Counted from the stretch's first letter, positions 41,625-53,082 are shown. The stretch is DNA of 64,000 nucleotides from Nemertoderma westbladi (GCA_032718475.1 JAUCBJ010007554.1:1-64000), one strand, 5' to 3'. A program made the numbers and translations. Notes: a model not told the origin generated them from the letters alone.

Positions 41625-44120
41625 ATGAGATTATCTATGCCGATAATAATGAGCTGCATTGCTCTATCGCTATTGGTGCCGTCTGTTGGGACTGCTAATG
41701 GACGGAGAAGGAAGGCCTCATCTAGACGCAAACACCAGGACGACAGAGGCAATCTAACTGTTAGCATCTCGGGTGATAAACACCGAAGGTGTGTACTTAC
41801 TAACGATTTCGTACTTTTGGAATGGAACCGCGAGAGATCCTTCAACACCTCCCACGAGACCGCATTGCGGACATACGTAGAAGTGCAAATTAATGAACTG
41901 CCAATCAGCAGACAGGAATCTGACGGTACACGTAACTTCTACCGCGGGTACACCCACGAACACATTCTCTTCTTCTCTAAGGACAACTACGCCTCCAACG
42001 TGCAGGTTGTCATACGTAAGATCCATTTATCTCCGCGCAAATCGCCCGGGGGGACCAGAGAATACGGCCGTTTCCAACTCATATGGGTCACGATGCCACC
42101 GGCTACCGCTGAAGGCGTATCGCAACAAGTGAAACCGAGAAAAACAAAACAGACTGTAAATATCCGTAAATGCAGATCTAGTTCTGAGGAATATTTCTGT
42201 AAAGTAAGTGACGATATTATAGTGACTGTGAATAACGGATTGTCAGTTACCTACAAAACCGAAGACGAAGTTATTGTTAATGTCGGTGACATTGTATCTC
42301 TACAATGGCCTGTGGAGCATTCAAGGGGACTGACACCTTATACGATGTGGATGGGGCCAAACTTCGACGTTTATAAGTTCATCGTTAGAGGGAGTAAGAA
42401 AGTGGCGCGAATCAAGGAGAACAACGATGGAAAACATATATTGGATACCAGATGTTGTAAAAATAGCCACAAACAGAAGCAATGCATACGCGATAAAGAT
42501 AACCAAAAGTATCTTTATTTCAGAGTGAGAAAAGCAGAACTAAGAGTCATGGAGACTAAAACATATTGCGGTGAGTCATCTACATTCATGCCCACATAGT
42601 AATAAGTATTTGTTTCCGTTTAGAATTTGCAAATAGTTAGTTTCAGTTTAGTATCTCTACTAAACATTTTAGAACACAATGACCCATTGATCTTTTTTGC
42701 CTCAACCTAATGATTTTAATGCAGTAAAATTGCGTTTTGGTTTTAATTTTAGAAAGTTTGAGTTTTGGCAAATAATTGTACAATAGACGGATTAAACCAA
42801 AACAACATCAACCGTTAACTTATTACACAATGACTTGTTGCACAATGACCGTTGGTTTTGTCATTGTTTGCTTTTTAATAACAACATATTGTTTTTTACT
42901 TTGCAGCGGATGGACTATATCGAAATTATCCACAATGCTGCTTCCGACAAATACAATTCCAGTTTAACACACAGACCACAAATCCCATTACCATGGATAC
43001 CAGACCTATAAGAACTGTGGCCGAATCTAAACACTCAGAAAAAGACACGACAGAGAGATCGTTGCACATAGACTGCCGCCACAACACAAACTCAATCCGG
43101 CCAGCCCGAATCCAATCCGACACGACCACTGGTATCACCACGGTTACCATTCTGGTCAGCAAGGTAGGTGACACCGGAATGTACCAGTGCACGGCCAGTC
43201 GAGGGGATCGAGACTCTATAACCTCCAGCGAGATACTCAGCTGGGCGGAGAAGTGCCCACGGAACGACTGGGTTCACTTCACACGTTTCCCCGCACCCAT
43301 CGACAGACTAGGTTTCGAGAACATCAACCACACCACGGTGCGCCTCCAGTGGACCTCACGGGAATACACATTCCCGCGAGTCAACGGCGACACAACGTAC
43401 CACGTGGAGATCTCCTGCATGGGGGCCACGGATGGGCACTGTGAGGGGCTGGAGGAGCAGGAATTCGAGACGGATTCCACTAAGGCGCTCATACGATTAG
43501 ACCCACGGAATACATACTATAAAGCGCTGGTTTACCCCTGCAACCGGTTCGGTTGCAACAACAACAATAACATACAGATATACACGAACAGAGCGCTGCG
43601 ACCTAAAGTCCACGGGAAAGCTGCGACTCCGAAGGAGAAAGAGACTCCAATGAATCCGAGTGAGCCGCACGAGAGCCGTGGCAGCGACCTGTACGACACG
43701 TTGTTCGCGGCGCTCCCGCCAATAGCGGTGATCCTAGTCGGGGGATCCGTGATCCTCCTGGTACTACGCCGACCGTGCAGGGAACGACGACTCTCCGAGG
43801 AACGGCCGCGCAACGTTCCTCGCGTTCCGACGAACAACCCGCGGGTTCCCGTGCAGTTGTTACAGACTTGCGATCCAGCAACGTCGCATTTGCGATCGTT
43901 GCGGGTTGAACTCACGAGCAACGATTACGTGGAAACAACGGCCGCGGAGAGGCAGTCAACCGAACGGTGCCAAACAGCTGAAAGACATGACCCGCCCTCA
44001 GCCAATCCAATCAGAGCTATGTCCCCACACAGAACTCACACGTATCTGAGACCTGTGACGTCATCCGCATCCAACTCCACACCCAGAACGGGACAGAACG
44101 ACAGAATTATCCATGTCTAA
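41625..44120 (+). CDS. Predicted single-pass membrane protein with Ig-like and FN3-like regions, two exons
   Basis: Exons 41625-42570 and 42907-44120 (donor GCG|GTGAGT, acceptor CTTTGCAG) join in frame to give 719 residues. A hydrophobic signal peptide spans about residues 1-24. Residues 30-315 have cysteines and beta-strand-like patterns but no domain I can name. Residues about 345-430 look Ig-like (SLHIDC, then DTGMYQCTA). Residues about 437-545 resemble a fibronectin III domain (TVRLQW, NTYYKALVYPCN). A transmembrane helix follows at about 578-602 (LPPIAVILVGGSVILLVL) with a stop-transfer RRP. The 115-residue cytoplasmic tail is rich in Arg, Ser and Thr. A cell-surface receptor or adhesion role is likely, but no family was recognised and no WSXWS cytokine-receptor motif is present. 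GC content rises in exon 2. Confidence 0.85.
42571..42906 (+). other. Intron of the Ig/FN3 gene
   Basis: 336-bp GT-AG intron splitting a Gly/Ala codon. It ends in a T-rich tract before CTTTGCAG. No repeat inside. Confidence 0.85.
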
Positions 44121-44345
44121 CCTAGTATACGTTAACCAACAGTTCAGTAGATTTCTACTATAATAGATACCAGAGTACCAGTATACCTACATACTTAGTA
44201 ATCGGCGCACTGATAATAATATATTACTTTAGAACCAAAAATCAAAATTTTATTATTATTTTTCGCAATTAATATTTATTTTATAGGAGAGTTTTAGTTC
44301 AATAATGCCAGCCAGTTGCGGCATTGTATGATGTTTGACAAAGCA

Positions 44346-44361
44346 GGGGGGGGGGGGGGGG
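44346..44361 (+). repeat. G homopolymer, 16 bases
   Basis: Run of 16 G directly before the 28-bp array. Confidence 0.9.
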
Positions 44362-44370
44362 TAGATATCG

Positions 44371-46580
44371 AGTGGCTTCCGGTAGAGAGGAGCCTTCGGG
44401 TTGCATCCGGTAGAGAGGAGCCTTCGGGTTGCCTCCTATAGAGAGGAGCCTTCGGGTTGCCTCCTATAGAGAGGATCCTTTGGGTTTCCTCCGGTAGTGA
44501 GGAGCCTTCGGGTTGCCTCCAGTAAATTGGTGCCTTCGGGTTGTCTCTGGTAGAGATGAGCCTTCGGGTTGCCTCCGGTAGAGAGGAGTTTTTGGGTTGC
44601 CTTCTATAGAGAGGAGCGCCTCCGGTAGAGAGGAGTTTTTGGGTTGCCTCCTAAAAAGAGGAGCCTTCGGGTTGACTCCAGTAAATTGGTGCCTTCGGGT
44701 TGTCTCTGGTAGAGATGAGCCTTCGGGTTGCCTCCGGTAGAGAGGAGTTTTGGGTTGCCTCCTATAGAGAGGAGCGCCTCCGGTAGAGAGGAGTTTTTGG
44801 GTTGCCTTCTATAGAGAGGAGTCTTCGGGTTACCTCCTATAGAGAGGAACCTTCGGATTGCCTACGGTAGTGAGGAGCCTTCGGGTTGCCTCCAGTAAAT
44901 TGGTGCCTTCGGGTTGCCTCCAGTAGAGATGAGCCTTCGGGTTGCCTCCTATAGAGAGGAGCCTTCGGGTTGCCTCCAGTAGTGAGGAGCCTTCGGGTTG
45001 CCTCCGGTAGTGAGGAGCCTTCGGGTTGCCTCCGGTAGTGAGGAGCCTTCGGGTTGCCTCCGGTAGTGAGGAGCTTTCGGGTTGCCTTTGGTAGAGAGGA
45101 GCCTTCAGGTTGCCTCTAGTAAATTGATGCCTTCGGGTTGCCTCCAGTAGATATGAGTTTTTCGGTTGCCTCCGGTAGAGAGGAGCCTTCGGGTTGCATC
45201 CAGTAGAGAGGAGCCTTCGGGTGGGTTGCATCCAGTAGAGAGGAGCCTTCGGGTTGCCTCCTATAGAGAGGAGCCTTCGAGTTGCCTCCTATAGAGAGGA
45301 GCCTTCGGGTTGCCTCTTATAGAGAGGAGCCTTCGGGTTGCCTCTGGTGGAGAGGAGTTTTTGGGTTGCAACCTATAGAGGAGCACCTCCAGTAGAGAGG
45401 AGTCTTCAGGTTGCATCCAGTGGAGAGGAGCCTTCGGGTTGCCTCCTATAGAGGAGCCTTCGGGTTGCCTCCTATAGAGGAGCCTTCGGGTTGCCTCCTA
45501 TAGAGAGGAGCCTTCGGGTTGCCCCCAGTAAATTGGTGCCTTCTCGTTGCCTCCGGTAGAGAGGAGCCTTCGGGTTGCCTCCGGTAGAGAGGAGCCTTCG
45601 GGTTGCCTCCGTAGAGAGGAGCCTTCGGGTTGCCTCCGGTAGAGAGGAGCCTCCGGGTTGCCTCCAGTAGAGAGGAGCCTTCGGGTTGCCTCCGGTTGTG
45701 AGGAGCTTTCGGGTTGCCTCCGGTAGAGAGGAGCCTTCGGGTTGCCTCCAGTAGAGAGGAACCTTCGGGTTGCTTCCAATAGAGCGGAGCCTTCAGGTTG
45801 CCTCCAGTAAATTGATGCCTTCGGGTTGCCTCCGGTAGAGGAGTTTTTGGGTTGCCTCCTATAGAGATGAGCCTTTGGGTTGCCTCCGGTAGAGAGGAGC
45901 CTTTGGGTTGCCTCCAGTAAATTGATGCCTTTGGGTTGCCTCCGGGAGAGAGGAGTTTTGGGTTGCCTCCGGTAGAGAGGAGCCTTCGGGTTGCCTCCGG
46001 TAGAGAGGAGCCTTCGGGTTACCTCTGGTAGAGAGGAGCCTTCAGGTTGCATCCGGTAGAGGAGCGCCTCCGGTAGAGAGGAGCCTTTGGGTTGCCCTCG
46101 GTAGAGAGGAGCCTTCGGGTTACCTCCAGTAGAGAGGAGCCTTCTGGTTGCCTCCAGTAGAGAGGAGCCTTCAGGTTGCCTCCAGTAAATCGATGCCTTC
46201 GGGTTGCCTCCGGTAGAGGAGTTTTTGGGTTGCATCCTATAGAGAGGAGCCCTCGGGTTGCCTCCGGTAGAGAGGAGCCTTCGGGTTACCTCCAGTAGAG
46301 AGGAGCCTTCGGGTTGCCTCCAGTAGAGAGGAGCCTTCAGGTTGCCTCCAGTAAATCGATGCCTTCGGGTTGCCTCCGGTAGAGGAGTTTTTGTGTTGCA
46401 TCCTATAGAGAGGAGCCCTCGGGTTGCCTCCGGTAGAGAGGAGCCTTCAGGTTGCCTCCAGTAGAGAGGAGTTTTTGGGTTGCCTCCTATATAGAAGAGC
46501 CTTCGGGTTGCCTCCGGTAAAGAGGAGCCTTCGGGTTGCCCCCAGTAAAGAGGAGCCTTAAGGTAGGTTCTGGTAGGGAG
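44371..46580. repeat. 28-bp minisatellite, about 78 copies
   Basis: Unit GGAGCCTTCGGGTTGCCTCC plus GGTAGAGA, with many variants (TTTTTGGG, AGTAAATTGGTG, CTATAGAGA) arranged in recurring multi-unit groups. The CCTTCGGG core is shared with the array at 29840-32485. Minus-strand ORFs of 133 and 369 codons cross it because the unit lacks stops in all three frames of that strand; they are not called as genes. Confidence 0.95.
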
Positions 46581-46934
46581 GAGTGGGGTGGTCCTAGATT
46601 GATTCACATTTTTAGTAATTTTAATTTAATAATTTTTTGCTCCATGGCACCATATATGTTTTGAAAGAAAAATTGTTGGTGTGATTCATGAATGTTCCCC
46701 TAGTCCTTCAAATTGTGAAATTTTTGCCTCTTGCGAATTGTAAAAATATTAATAATAGTTTTCAATAATATGACATTATAATAGTGTTATTGGATTGCGC
46801 AATAAAGGACAGGTGAGATCTTGGGGTAATACTACAAGAACGTAGAAGCAGCAGATATCCAAATCATACAGTCACATACGCTTGCAGATAGATCCACAGC
46901 TTCGACTGAACAAAGTGGAAAAGGGTTGCTAAGG
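46581..46934. other. Spacer with a copy of a transposon phrase
   Basis: The phrase GGGGTGGTCCTAGATTGATTCACATTTTT (46585-46613, described here by position; core GATTCACATTTTT) recurs in similar form at about 47118. Otherwise no recognised feature. Confidence 0.4.
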
Positions 46935-46970
46935 AGGTTGGTTAACAAAGTCGGCAATGACGTCCAGGTG

Positions 46971-47036
46971 GGATCGAACCGGTAACCTCCGGCGCCAGCG
47001 GCTCAGGTAAAAAGTAGGTAGACCTGGAAGTACTGA
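46971..47036 (-). repeat. tRNA-derived segment in the left arm
   Basis: Mirror of 52722-52787: box B GGTTCGATCCC and a closing stem TCCAGGT/ACCTGGA, without a proper D arm. Fits a tRNA-derived SINE part, not a gene. Confidence 0.55.
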
Positions 47037-48318
47037 CTGATACCTTGTATGAAGCAATTTACGTCATCATGGCCTCTCGTAAGTACGACGTCCAAATACA
47101 GTAGGATTGAATATGGGATGGTCCTTGCTTGATTCACATTTTTCGAATTAATTTTTTCGAATATAAAAATGGTGGATAGCACTTGCTTTGTTATTGGGGC
47201 CTACTGTAATACTAAATTATCCTTCATTCTTCTCAGCTTCTTGATACGCATAATATAGTCCATGGTCCAGCCAGCATAGGGGATACTTTTTGGTAACCAC
47301 ACGGAACTTATATTTTTGGGAAGACCTAGCTTCTGGCCATTCATTTTGATATGATAACAAATCTGAATCGGTAGCTGACTTGGTGTTTTCACCGGTTGTC
47401 ATGGAAATGGTAAAACAAACATGCTGTAGTATTCTAATAACTCAATATAAATTCATCGTATCTTTTGAAAAAGATAGCTACTGGTCTAACAATTCTAAAT
47501 GTGACATAACATTCTGGAATATGGAATATAATTATTGTTACCATGGGAACGCTGCTAAATGAAAACTGACAAGTTTTAGAAAAATAGCTACCATTCTCGA
47601 ACAATACCATTATTTTAAAAACAAATTACCACATTTTATTGAATATTAGTTTTGGAAAATTTTGGTATACTGAGAGCTAAACCTGTTTTGTTATAACGGT
47701 GATATATGGTTCCAAAGATATACCATATTTGAAATATTTTTATTTTTCATCAATTTAATCTCATTCCACTCTGTTTCAAAATAATGACTTTAACAAATAT
47801 TTATGTCAATAAAAAACAATCAAGATGTGACTACAAATCACTTTAAAATGACAAGTGGCATCTAAATGGCATTTCAGACAACACTCCTTCACAGGTTACC
47901 ATGACAACCAATACAGATGCAATTGAAGATGACTCAGATATGACACAAACAAATGACTTGGCACCTACCACAAAAGAGAGGTTAACTAGTTCTTTTAGTA
48001 TATTCACTTCAATTTATATATTATCATAATTGTTCCTAGATGATTTCTGCAAAGATGATTCCTTCGATATGACTTTTTTGAATACTAAATCCTCTTTATT
48101 TAATCCTACTTGGGCCGGGGGCATATTCCCAAACCTTACACTATTATGAAAAAATCATGTAAGGAACGGAGATAGGGGTCGAACTAGTGTAAGCGTTTTA
48201 TACTCAGTTTGCAGGTACAGTAGAAAGTGTTCCAAACGCTGTAAGGAATGGAGAAATTGGGTGAAATCACGTAAGGGTTACACCAACAGTATTAGATGAG
48301 TAGACTTAACATTTGATA

Positions 48319-48519
48319 TTATTCTAGGCAGTAGAACATTGGGATATGGTTTATACAGGGCTGCATGAGCTGCATCCACACACAAGGACCACACTGCGCA
48401 CAATATTGTGCTGTGGCAGCCTCCTTTCTGTTGGTACATGACTTGAATTTGCACAACTCATTGATGTTTGTTTTGTCGGCAGATACAGAGTGAGTACAAA
48501 ACAAAGACTCAACACCCAA
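48319..48519 (-). pseudogene. Cys-rich fragment, possibly a piggyBac-type zinc tail
   Basis: The minus-strand frame reads NELCKFKSCTNRKEAATAQY, then CAQC and further Cys/His, ending in a stop. The spacing resembles the Cys-rich tail of piggyBac-derived transposases. A diverged copy with an in-frame stop lies on the plus strand near 51970-52015, as part of the inverted repeat. The identification is weak. Confidence 0.3.
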
Positions 48520-49012
48520 TTATAAAGACCTGCATAATCATCTAACATGTGTTAACTTTTGTTTATTGTTTTGGTTCCCCCAACACGCCTCAGTAAGTGC
48601 TCCTTTAGTAACCTGCTCCTTTAACCCAGCAAGTACCAAAGGTAACAATTGTTGGGCAAAAGTAGCCCTCAATCTTCTTGAATGTAGGACAATTAAAAAT
48701 TGTAAATGTTGTAATTATATAATATCTAATGTTAGATAAGATGTTGTTTCACAATGTCAAACTGGTATTTAGACTTTGGCCTCATTGGATGTGCCCGAAA
48801 ATTTGATTCAAATTTTGCAATTTTTTGGGGTCACTGTTTTTTCCGACTTTAATGCATTCAGCGGCATCTCCTGTCCTATAGACAGGAAACTAAATTGTTT
48901 TTTGGCACTTTTGGGTTAGTTTACATCCTAATCAATATATTTAGGCACATTCCAGTAAGTTTTTCAAAATTTTACATATTTAAAATTATTGCCAAACTAA
49001 AAATACAACAAT

Positions 49013-49302
49013 TGTTGTGTCTGGTACTTACCCTGCAGTTAAATCCAAACCGATGGTTACGACGGTAGGTAGGTCAGTTGTATTGTAAGTGCATACTGGT
49101 ACCGTATTTTATTTTGTATATAGGCTACGGCCTAGTTAGATCAACTGATGTAATGTTCTGTGCAATATTGTGTCTGGTACTTACCCTGCAGTTAAATCCA
49201 AACCGACGGTTACGACGGTAGGTAGGTCAGTTGTATTGTAAGTGCATACTGGTACCGTATTTTATTTTGTATATAGGCTACGGCCTAGTTAGATCAACTG
49301 AT
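49013..49302 (+). repeat. Direct tandem duplication inside piggyBac
   Basis: TTGTGTCTGGTACTTACCCT to TAGATCAACTGATGT occurs twice (ending near 49151 and 49302, period about 151 bp) with almost no differences, just ahead of the transposase fragment. Confidence 0.8.
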
Positions 49303-49307
49303 GTTCC

Positions 49308-49845
49308 CCTCCTAGCTGTCGATGTTATGAAGAAGAGAGAACGTGGTACTTTCGACTATTGTACAGGTGATGGTATTGAGTTTATTCGGTGGAATGACAA
49401 CTCGGTCGTAACGATGGGGAGTAACGCTGTTGGTGTAGAACCTATCCAGCATGTAAACCGCTGGAGCAAGACTGCCAAATCCCGCGTCGCCATAAGTCAG
49501 CCGTTGGCTGTCAAGCTGTACAATAAACATATGGGAGGGGTGGACTTGGTAGACAGGGCATTATCCAACGTTCGCCCATCCATACATGGGAAGAAGTGGT
49601 ATTTTCCTCTTCTTATACATGCCTTCAATGTGGCGATGGTAGCATCCTGGCGATTGTTCCAAGTCAGTCATGCCGATTCTAAGGTGAAGCAAATAGATTT
49701 CTATCGAGTTGTGGTGCAGGCAATGCTGAGATCAGAGGTTGGACCAAGACCCTGCCCAGTTAGGTCTGTGATACCAGACATTCGCTATGATGGTGTTGGT
49801 CACGATCTTGTTAGTCTGCCATGTGTAGATACAGACTGTATGTAG
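49308..49845 (+). pseudogene. piggyBac transposase, C-terminal part only
   Basis: The reading frame from about DVMKKRERGTFDY onward matches the C-terminal half of piggyBac-family transposases (DDE_Tnp_1_7 type). YNKHMGGVDLVDR holds the late catalytic-core aspartates, followed by KKWYFPLLIHAFNVAMVASW. The N-terminal half with the first two catalytic aspartates is missing, and the Cys-rich tail is not present in frame. An acceptor-like TCCTAG precedes CTGTCGATG, so this may be a last exon. The ORF's own ATG at 49231 lies in the duplicated noncoding segment and is probably not the native start. Confidence 0.85.
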
Positions 49846-51060
49846 CACATCAAATATACTGGTTTTTTTCTGATATGTATTACATGTAGGCCTACTGTAT
49901 TATACCATGATATTGTACAATAACTCATTACATTGTAAAACATTTAAAATGCTTGTACATATTTTTATATATACAAAATACAATACATATACGTATATAT
50001 ATATATAATTGAACTCAACCTACAGTACAATCTACTAATACCAACTATACGTATATATACATACAGGTCTTCTGTATTGTATATATGTATATACAGTATA
50101 CTGTGTATCACCATACAATATTATATTCTAAGGACCTAATATTTACTTTGAATATTGTAGTTATTAGTGAATTTCCGGAATGATGTATTTTTGATGCGTT
50201 AGGTCTCTGCCATAATGCATATTATGAATGATATATAACTACATTATTATATATACATTTGTATGTATAAATTGTAAATATATATACATATATATACTGT
50301 AGTACAATGTTCGTTTCTTATAGTCTACATTTTTTCAGTTTAAATTTTTTGATGTACATACAGTGCAGGACCGTATATATATAGTATGTGTTGTATATAT
50401 ATGTATACATATAATATATATATTTGATATATGCATATATATATACATGTACCGTACCTTTTATGTTATATTGTTATAAATATGTCATATACTGTGGTGA
50501 TCTAATATAATATATTGCCTAGGTTAACAATTTTGTTGTGTTTTGCACAGTAACCATCGGTTAGGATTTAACTGCAGGGTAAGTACCAGACACAACAATT
50601 GTTGTGGTTCTAGTTTTCCATGAAAGAGTTGAAATTTTTTTCGAATTTTTTTATATGTTGTTCATTTGAACCTAAAGGGTACAGAAACAAAAAATCACGA
50701 TTGGGCGACATCAATTTCTGGTAGCTGGTCTTGCTGGGTTAAATAGCAATGGGACTCATCGCTCTTATGGACCTAGCCCTAGCGCGACTTCACCTCTTTG
50801 TTTTGTACAGAACAGGCAGAAAAGTCTTGGGTCTTTGTTTTGTACTCAACCGGCAGATACATGTTGGTGGTTTACAATTGCAATACAGCAGAGAGAGAGA
50901 GAGAGAGGATAGATTATGGAGCTGGTAGAACATACAGTACATCCAATCAGGTATTACCATATCCTCCTCATCTAACAGCCATCCCAGACCTATGGGAGAA
51001 GATACATTGATGATGGGTACTAAGCTTATATACGATTGGTAGTTGGCTCGGGATAGGTGT

Positions 51061-51719
51061 CTCTCTTTAAACAATATTTACAAGGTGGCAGCAAGGTTGA
51101 CTCGATATCTCCATGTTTTGAACAGAAAAGACGATACCGAAGCTCGTTCACGTCATTAACTTCTGACATTCATGTAAAGCAATAAGTATTATGCATAAGT
51201 CAGGTCCAAGATTAGCTGATATAGTTACAATGCGTTATTCTACTTAGAGATCCACACTCTTGGTAAACCTAGCATTTCAGGACATCGTTTTCATCCCTTG
51301 TAATGTATTTGAATTGGTTGAAGGTCATGATGGCATTGATTTGTGTCCATTTATTGCCGACACCCTCATTATCATCTCGAATATGAATGTCACATACTTG
51401 ATCTAGTCTTTGACGTTTGCTATTGGATACCCCCACCCCCCCCCCCCCCCCCCCCCCCACCATCCCTTTCAGTGAAACCTGCCTGCACTGATGTCTATAT
51501 TATTCTTAACCTTTCAACACATGTTATTATTCATCATTGGCGAACATTGGCAACTATCAGAATCGTATCTAGAGATTTAGAAAGTTTTATATGCCAATTA
51601 TATCGCAGGTGGTCAGATATTAATGACGTGAACGTGCTTCAGTATCGTCTTTTAATCTCAAAAAGTGGAGAAATCGAGTCAACCTTTGCTGTCACCTTGT
51701 AAGTATTGTTCATACACCT
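51061..51719. other. Centre of the inner palindrome, with a 23-base C run
   Basis: Between the inner arms. It holds a C homopolymer (51436-51458) and no recognised gene. The 119-codon frame crossing the C run is not supported by similarity or composition. Confidence 0.5.
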
Positions 51720-52721
51720 ATATATCCAAAGCCAACTACCAAGCGTATATTTGGAAAAACGTTTAGTATCCATCATCAATGTACCTTCTCCCATTATACT
51801 GTAGGTATGTCTGTTAGATGAGGAGGATATGATACCTGATTGGATGCTTGTTCTTCCAGCTCCATCATCAATCCTCTCTCTCTGCTGTATTGAAATTGTA
51901 CTTCGTCATGTAAACCACTAACGTATCTGCCTACAAAATAAACTTCATTGCATTGAGTTGTACAAATTCAAGTAATGCACCAACTGGAAGGAGGCGGAAT
52001 TGGAATGAACTGATGCACTTGACACCTCAGATGATGATGATTTCTAATACAGCAATAATTGTATCACATACATTACCTACTCGACTAAGAATACTCTATT
52101 TGCTCGGATGACATCATCGCATACCAATTAAGAATACCTGTACGTACATACATAATTATGTATTTATTATTAAATAAAGAGGATTTAGTATTCAAAAATG
52201 TTATTATCGATGGTAACAATAATTATATTCCAGAATTTTATGTCACATTTAGAATTGTTAGACCAGTAGCTATCTTTTTCAAAAGATACGATGAATTTAT
52301 ATTGAGTTATTAGAATACTACAGCATGTTTGTTGTTTTACCATTTCCATGACAACCGGTGAAAACACCAAGTCAGCTACCGATTCAGATTTGTTATCATA
52401 TCAAAATGAATGGCCAGAAGCTAGGTCTTCCCAAAAATATAAGTTCCGTGTGGTTACCAAAAAGTATCCCCTATGCTGGCTGGCCCATGGACTATATTAT
52501 GCGTATCAAGAAGTTGAGAAGAATGAAGGATAATTTAGTATTACAGTAGGCCCCAATAACAAAGCAAGTGCTATCCACCATTTTTATATTCGAAAAAATT
52601 AATTCGAAAAATGTGAATCAAGCAAGGACCATCCCATATTCAATCCTACTGTATTTGGACGTCGTACTTACGAGAGGCCATGATGACGTAAATTGCTTCA
52701 TACAAGGTATCAGTCAGTACT

Positions 52722-52787
52722 TCCAGGTCTACCTACTTTTTACCTGAGCCGCTGGCGCCGGAGGTTACCGGTTCGATCCCACCTGGA
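52722..52787 (+). repeat. tRNA-derived segment in the right arm
   Basis: TCCAGGT and ACCTGGA form a 7-bp closing stem around a body with box B GGTTCGATCCC. The D arm is degenerate. It abuts the LINE tail, a usual arrangement for SINE/LINE partners. Confidence 0.55.
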
Positions 52788-52825
52788 CGTCATTGCCGAC
52801 TTTGTTATCCAACCACCTGTATCGA

Positions 52826-53082
52826 CCACCTTACGTGAACGCAGATTAAGATTCAGTTGGCACTGCTGGAGAAGTAAACATGAGGTCATACTAGATCTAC
52901 TTTTCTGGCAACCAAGACAAGGAAAACGTATGCGGTGGACATATATACCTGGATATATGTATATGACATATATAGACCAACTTTTATTGGACTTGGGAGA
53001 AACGAATTTGTGACGACTATGGAGAAACAGGAAGCCTTGAAGGATCATATTTCCATTGTCCGTGCTCAACCTAATTGTAGTA
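52826..53082 (+). pseudogene. LINE reverse transcriptase C-terminal tail, relic
   Basis: The frame reads RERRLRFSWHCWRSKHEVIL, then DLLFWQPRQGKR, TYIDQLLLDLGE and, after a frame change, MEKQEALKDHISIVRAQP. This order (HCWRSK, LLLW, GKR, TYIDQL, closing RA) is typical of the extreme C-terminus of invertebrate non-LTR retrotransposon polyproteins. An insertion of MYMTY-type sequence and a stop break the frame. Confidence 0.8.

Larger units (their letters stand above)
48625..50739 (+). mobile_element. piggyBac-type DNA transposon, defective
   Basis: TTAA lies at both ends (48621-48624 and 50740-50743), as expected for piggyBac insertion. The termini start CCCAGCAAG in inverted orientation. Subterminal inverted motifs (CTGCAGTTAAATCC at about 49030 and its complement near 50565; AACAATTGTTG at several places) support the boundaries. 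Length is 2115 bp. The 3' half after the transposase fragment is AT-rich (about 49960-50470). Confidence 0.88.
48491..50847 (+). repeat. Inverted-repeat element, site 4 of the 47-nt motif, split by piggyBac
   Basis: Left arm 48491-48513 (TGAGTACAAAACAAAGACTC) matches right arm 50825-50847 in inverted form. The right arm has a tandem partner starting about 50793 (CTCTTTGTTTTGTAC). The motif lies at 48561-48621 with an internal duplication. Removing the inserted piggyBac (about 2.1 kb) leaves an element of about 240 bp, the same size class as sites 1 and 2. Confidence 0.55.
46935..52818. mobile_element. Nested palindromic transposon complex
   Basis: The outer arms are about 46935-47545 and 52200-52818, inverted and roughly 95% alike by eye. 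The match continues in pieces: 48068-48105 with 52163-52195, and about 48440-48490 with 51970-52015. Both arms end outside in a tRNA-like segment. An inner inverted pair lies at about 50850-51060 and 51720-51930. A piggyBac element has inserted near the middle. It may be an inverted dimer or a foldback element with very long arms. The ORFs of 60-63 codons in the two arms are the same sequence and are unrecognised. Confidence 0.7.

Noticed and set aside
44830-46607. Minus-strand ORFs of 133 and 369 codons
   Set aside because: The 28-bp unit has no stop in any of the three minus frames, so a long ORF arises by default. Unit-length changes and variants show no codon constraint.
51343-51702. 119-codon ORF with a proline run
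   Set aside because: The proline run is the C homopolymer, the region is the centre of a palindrome, and no similarity was recognised.
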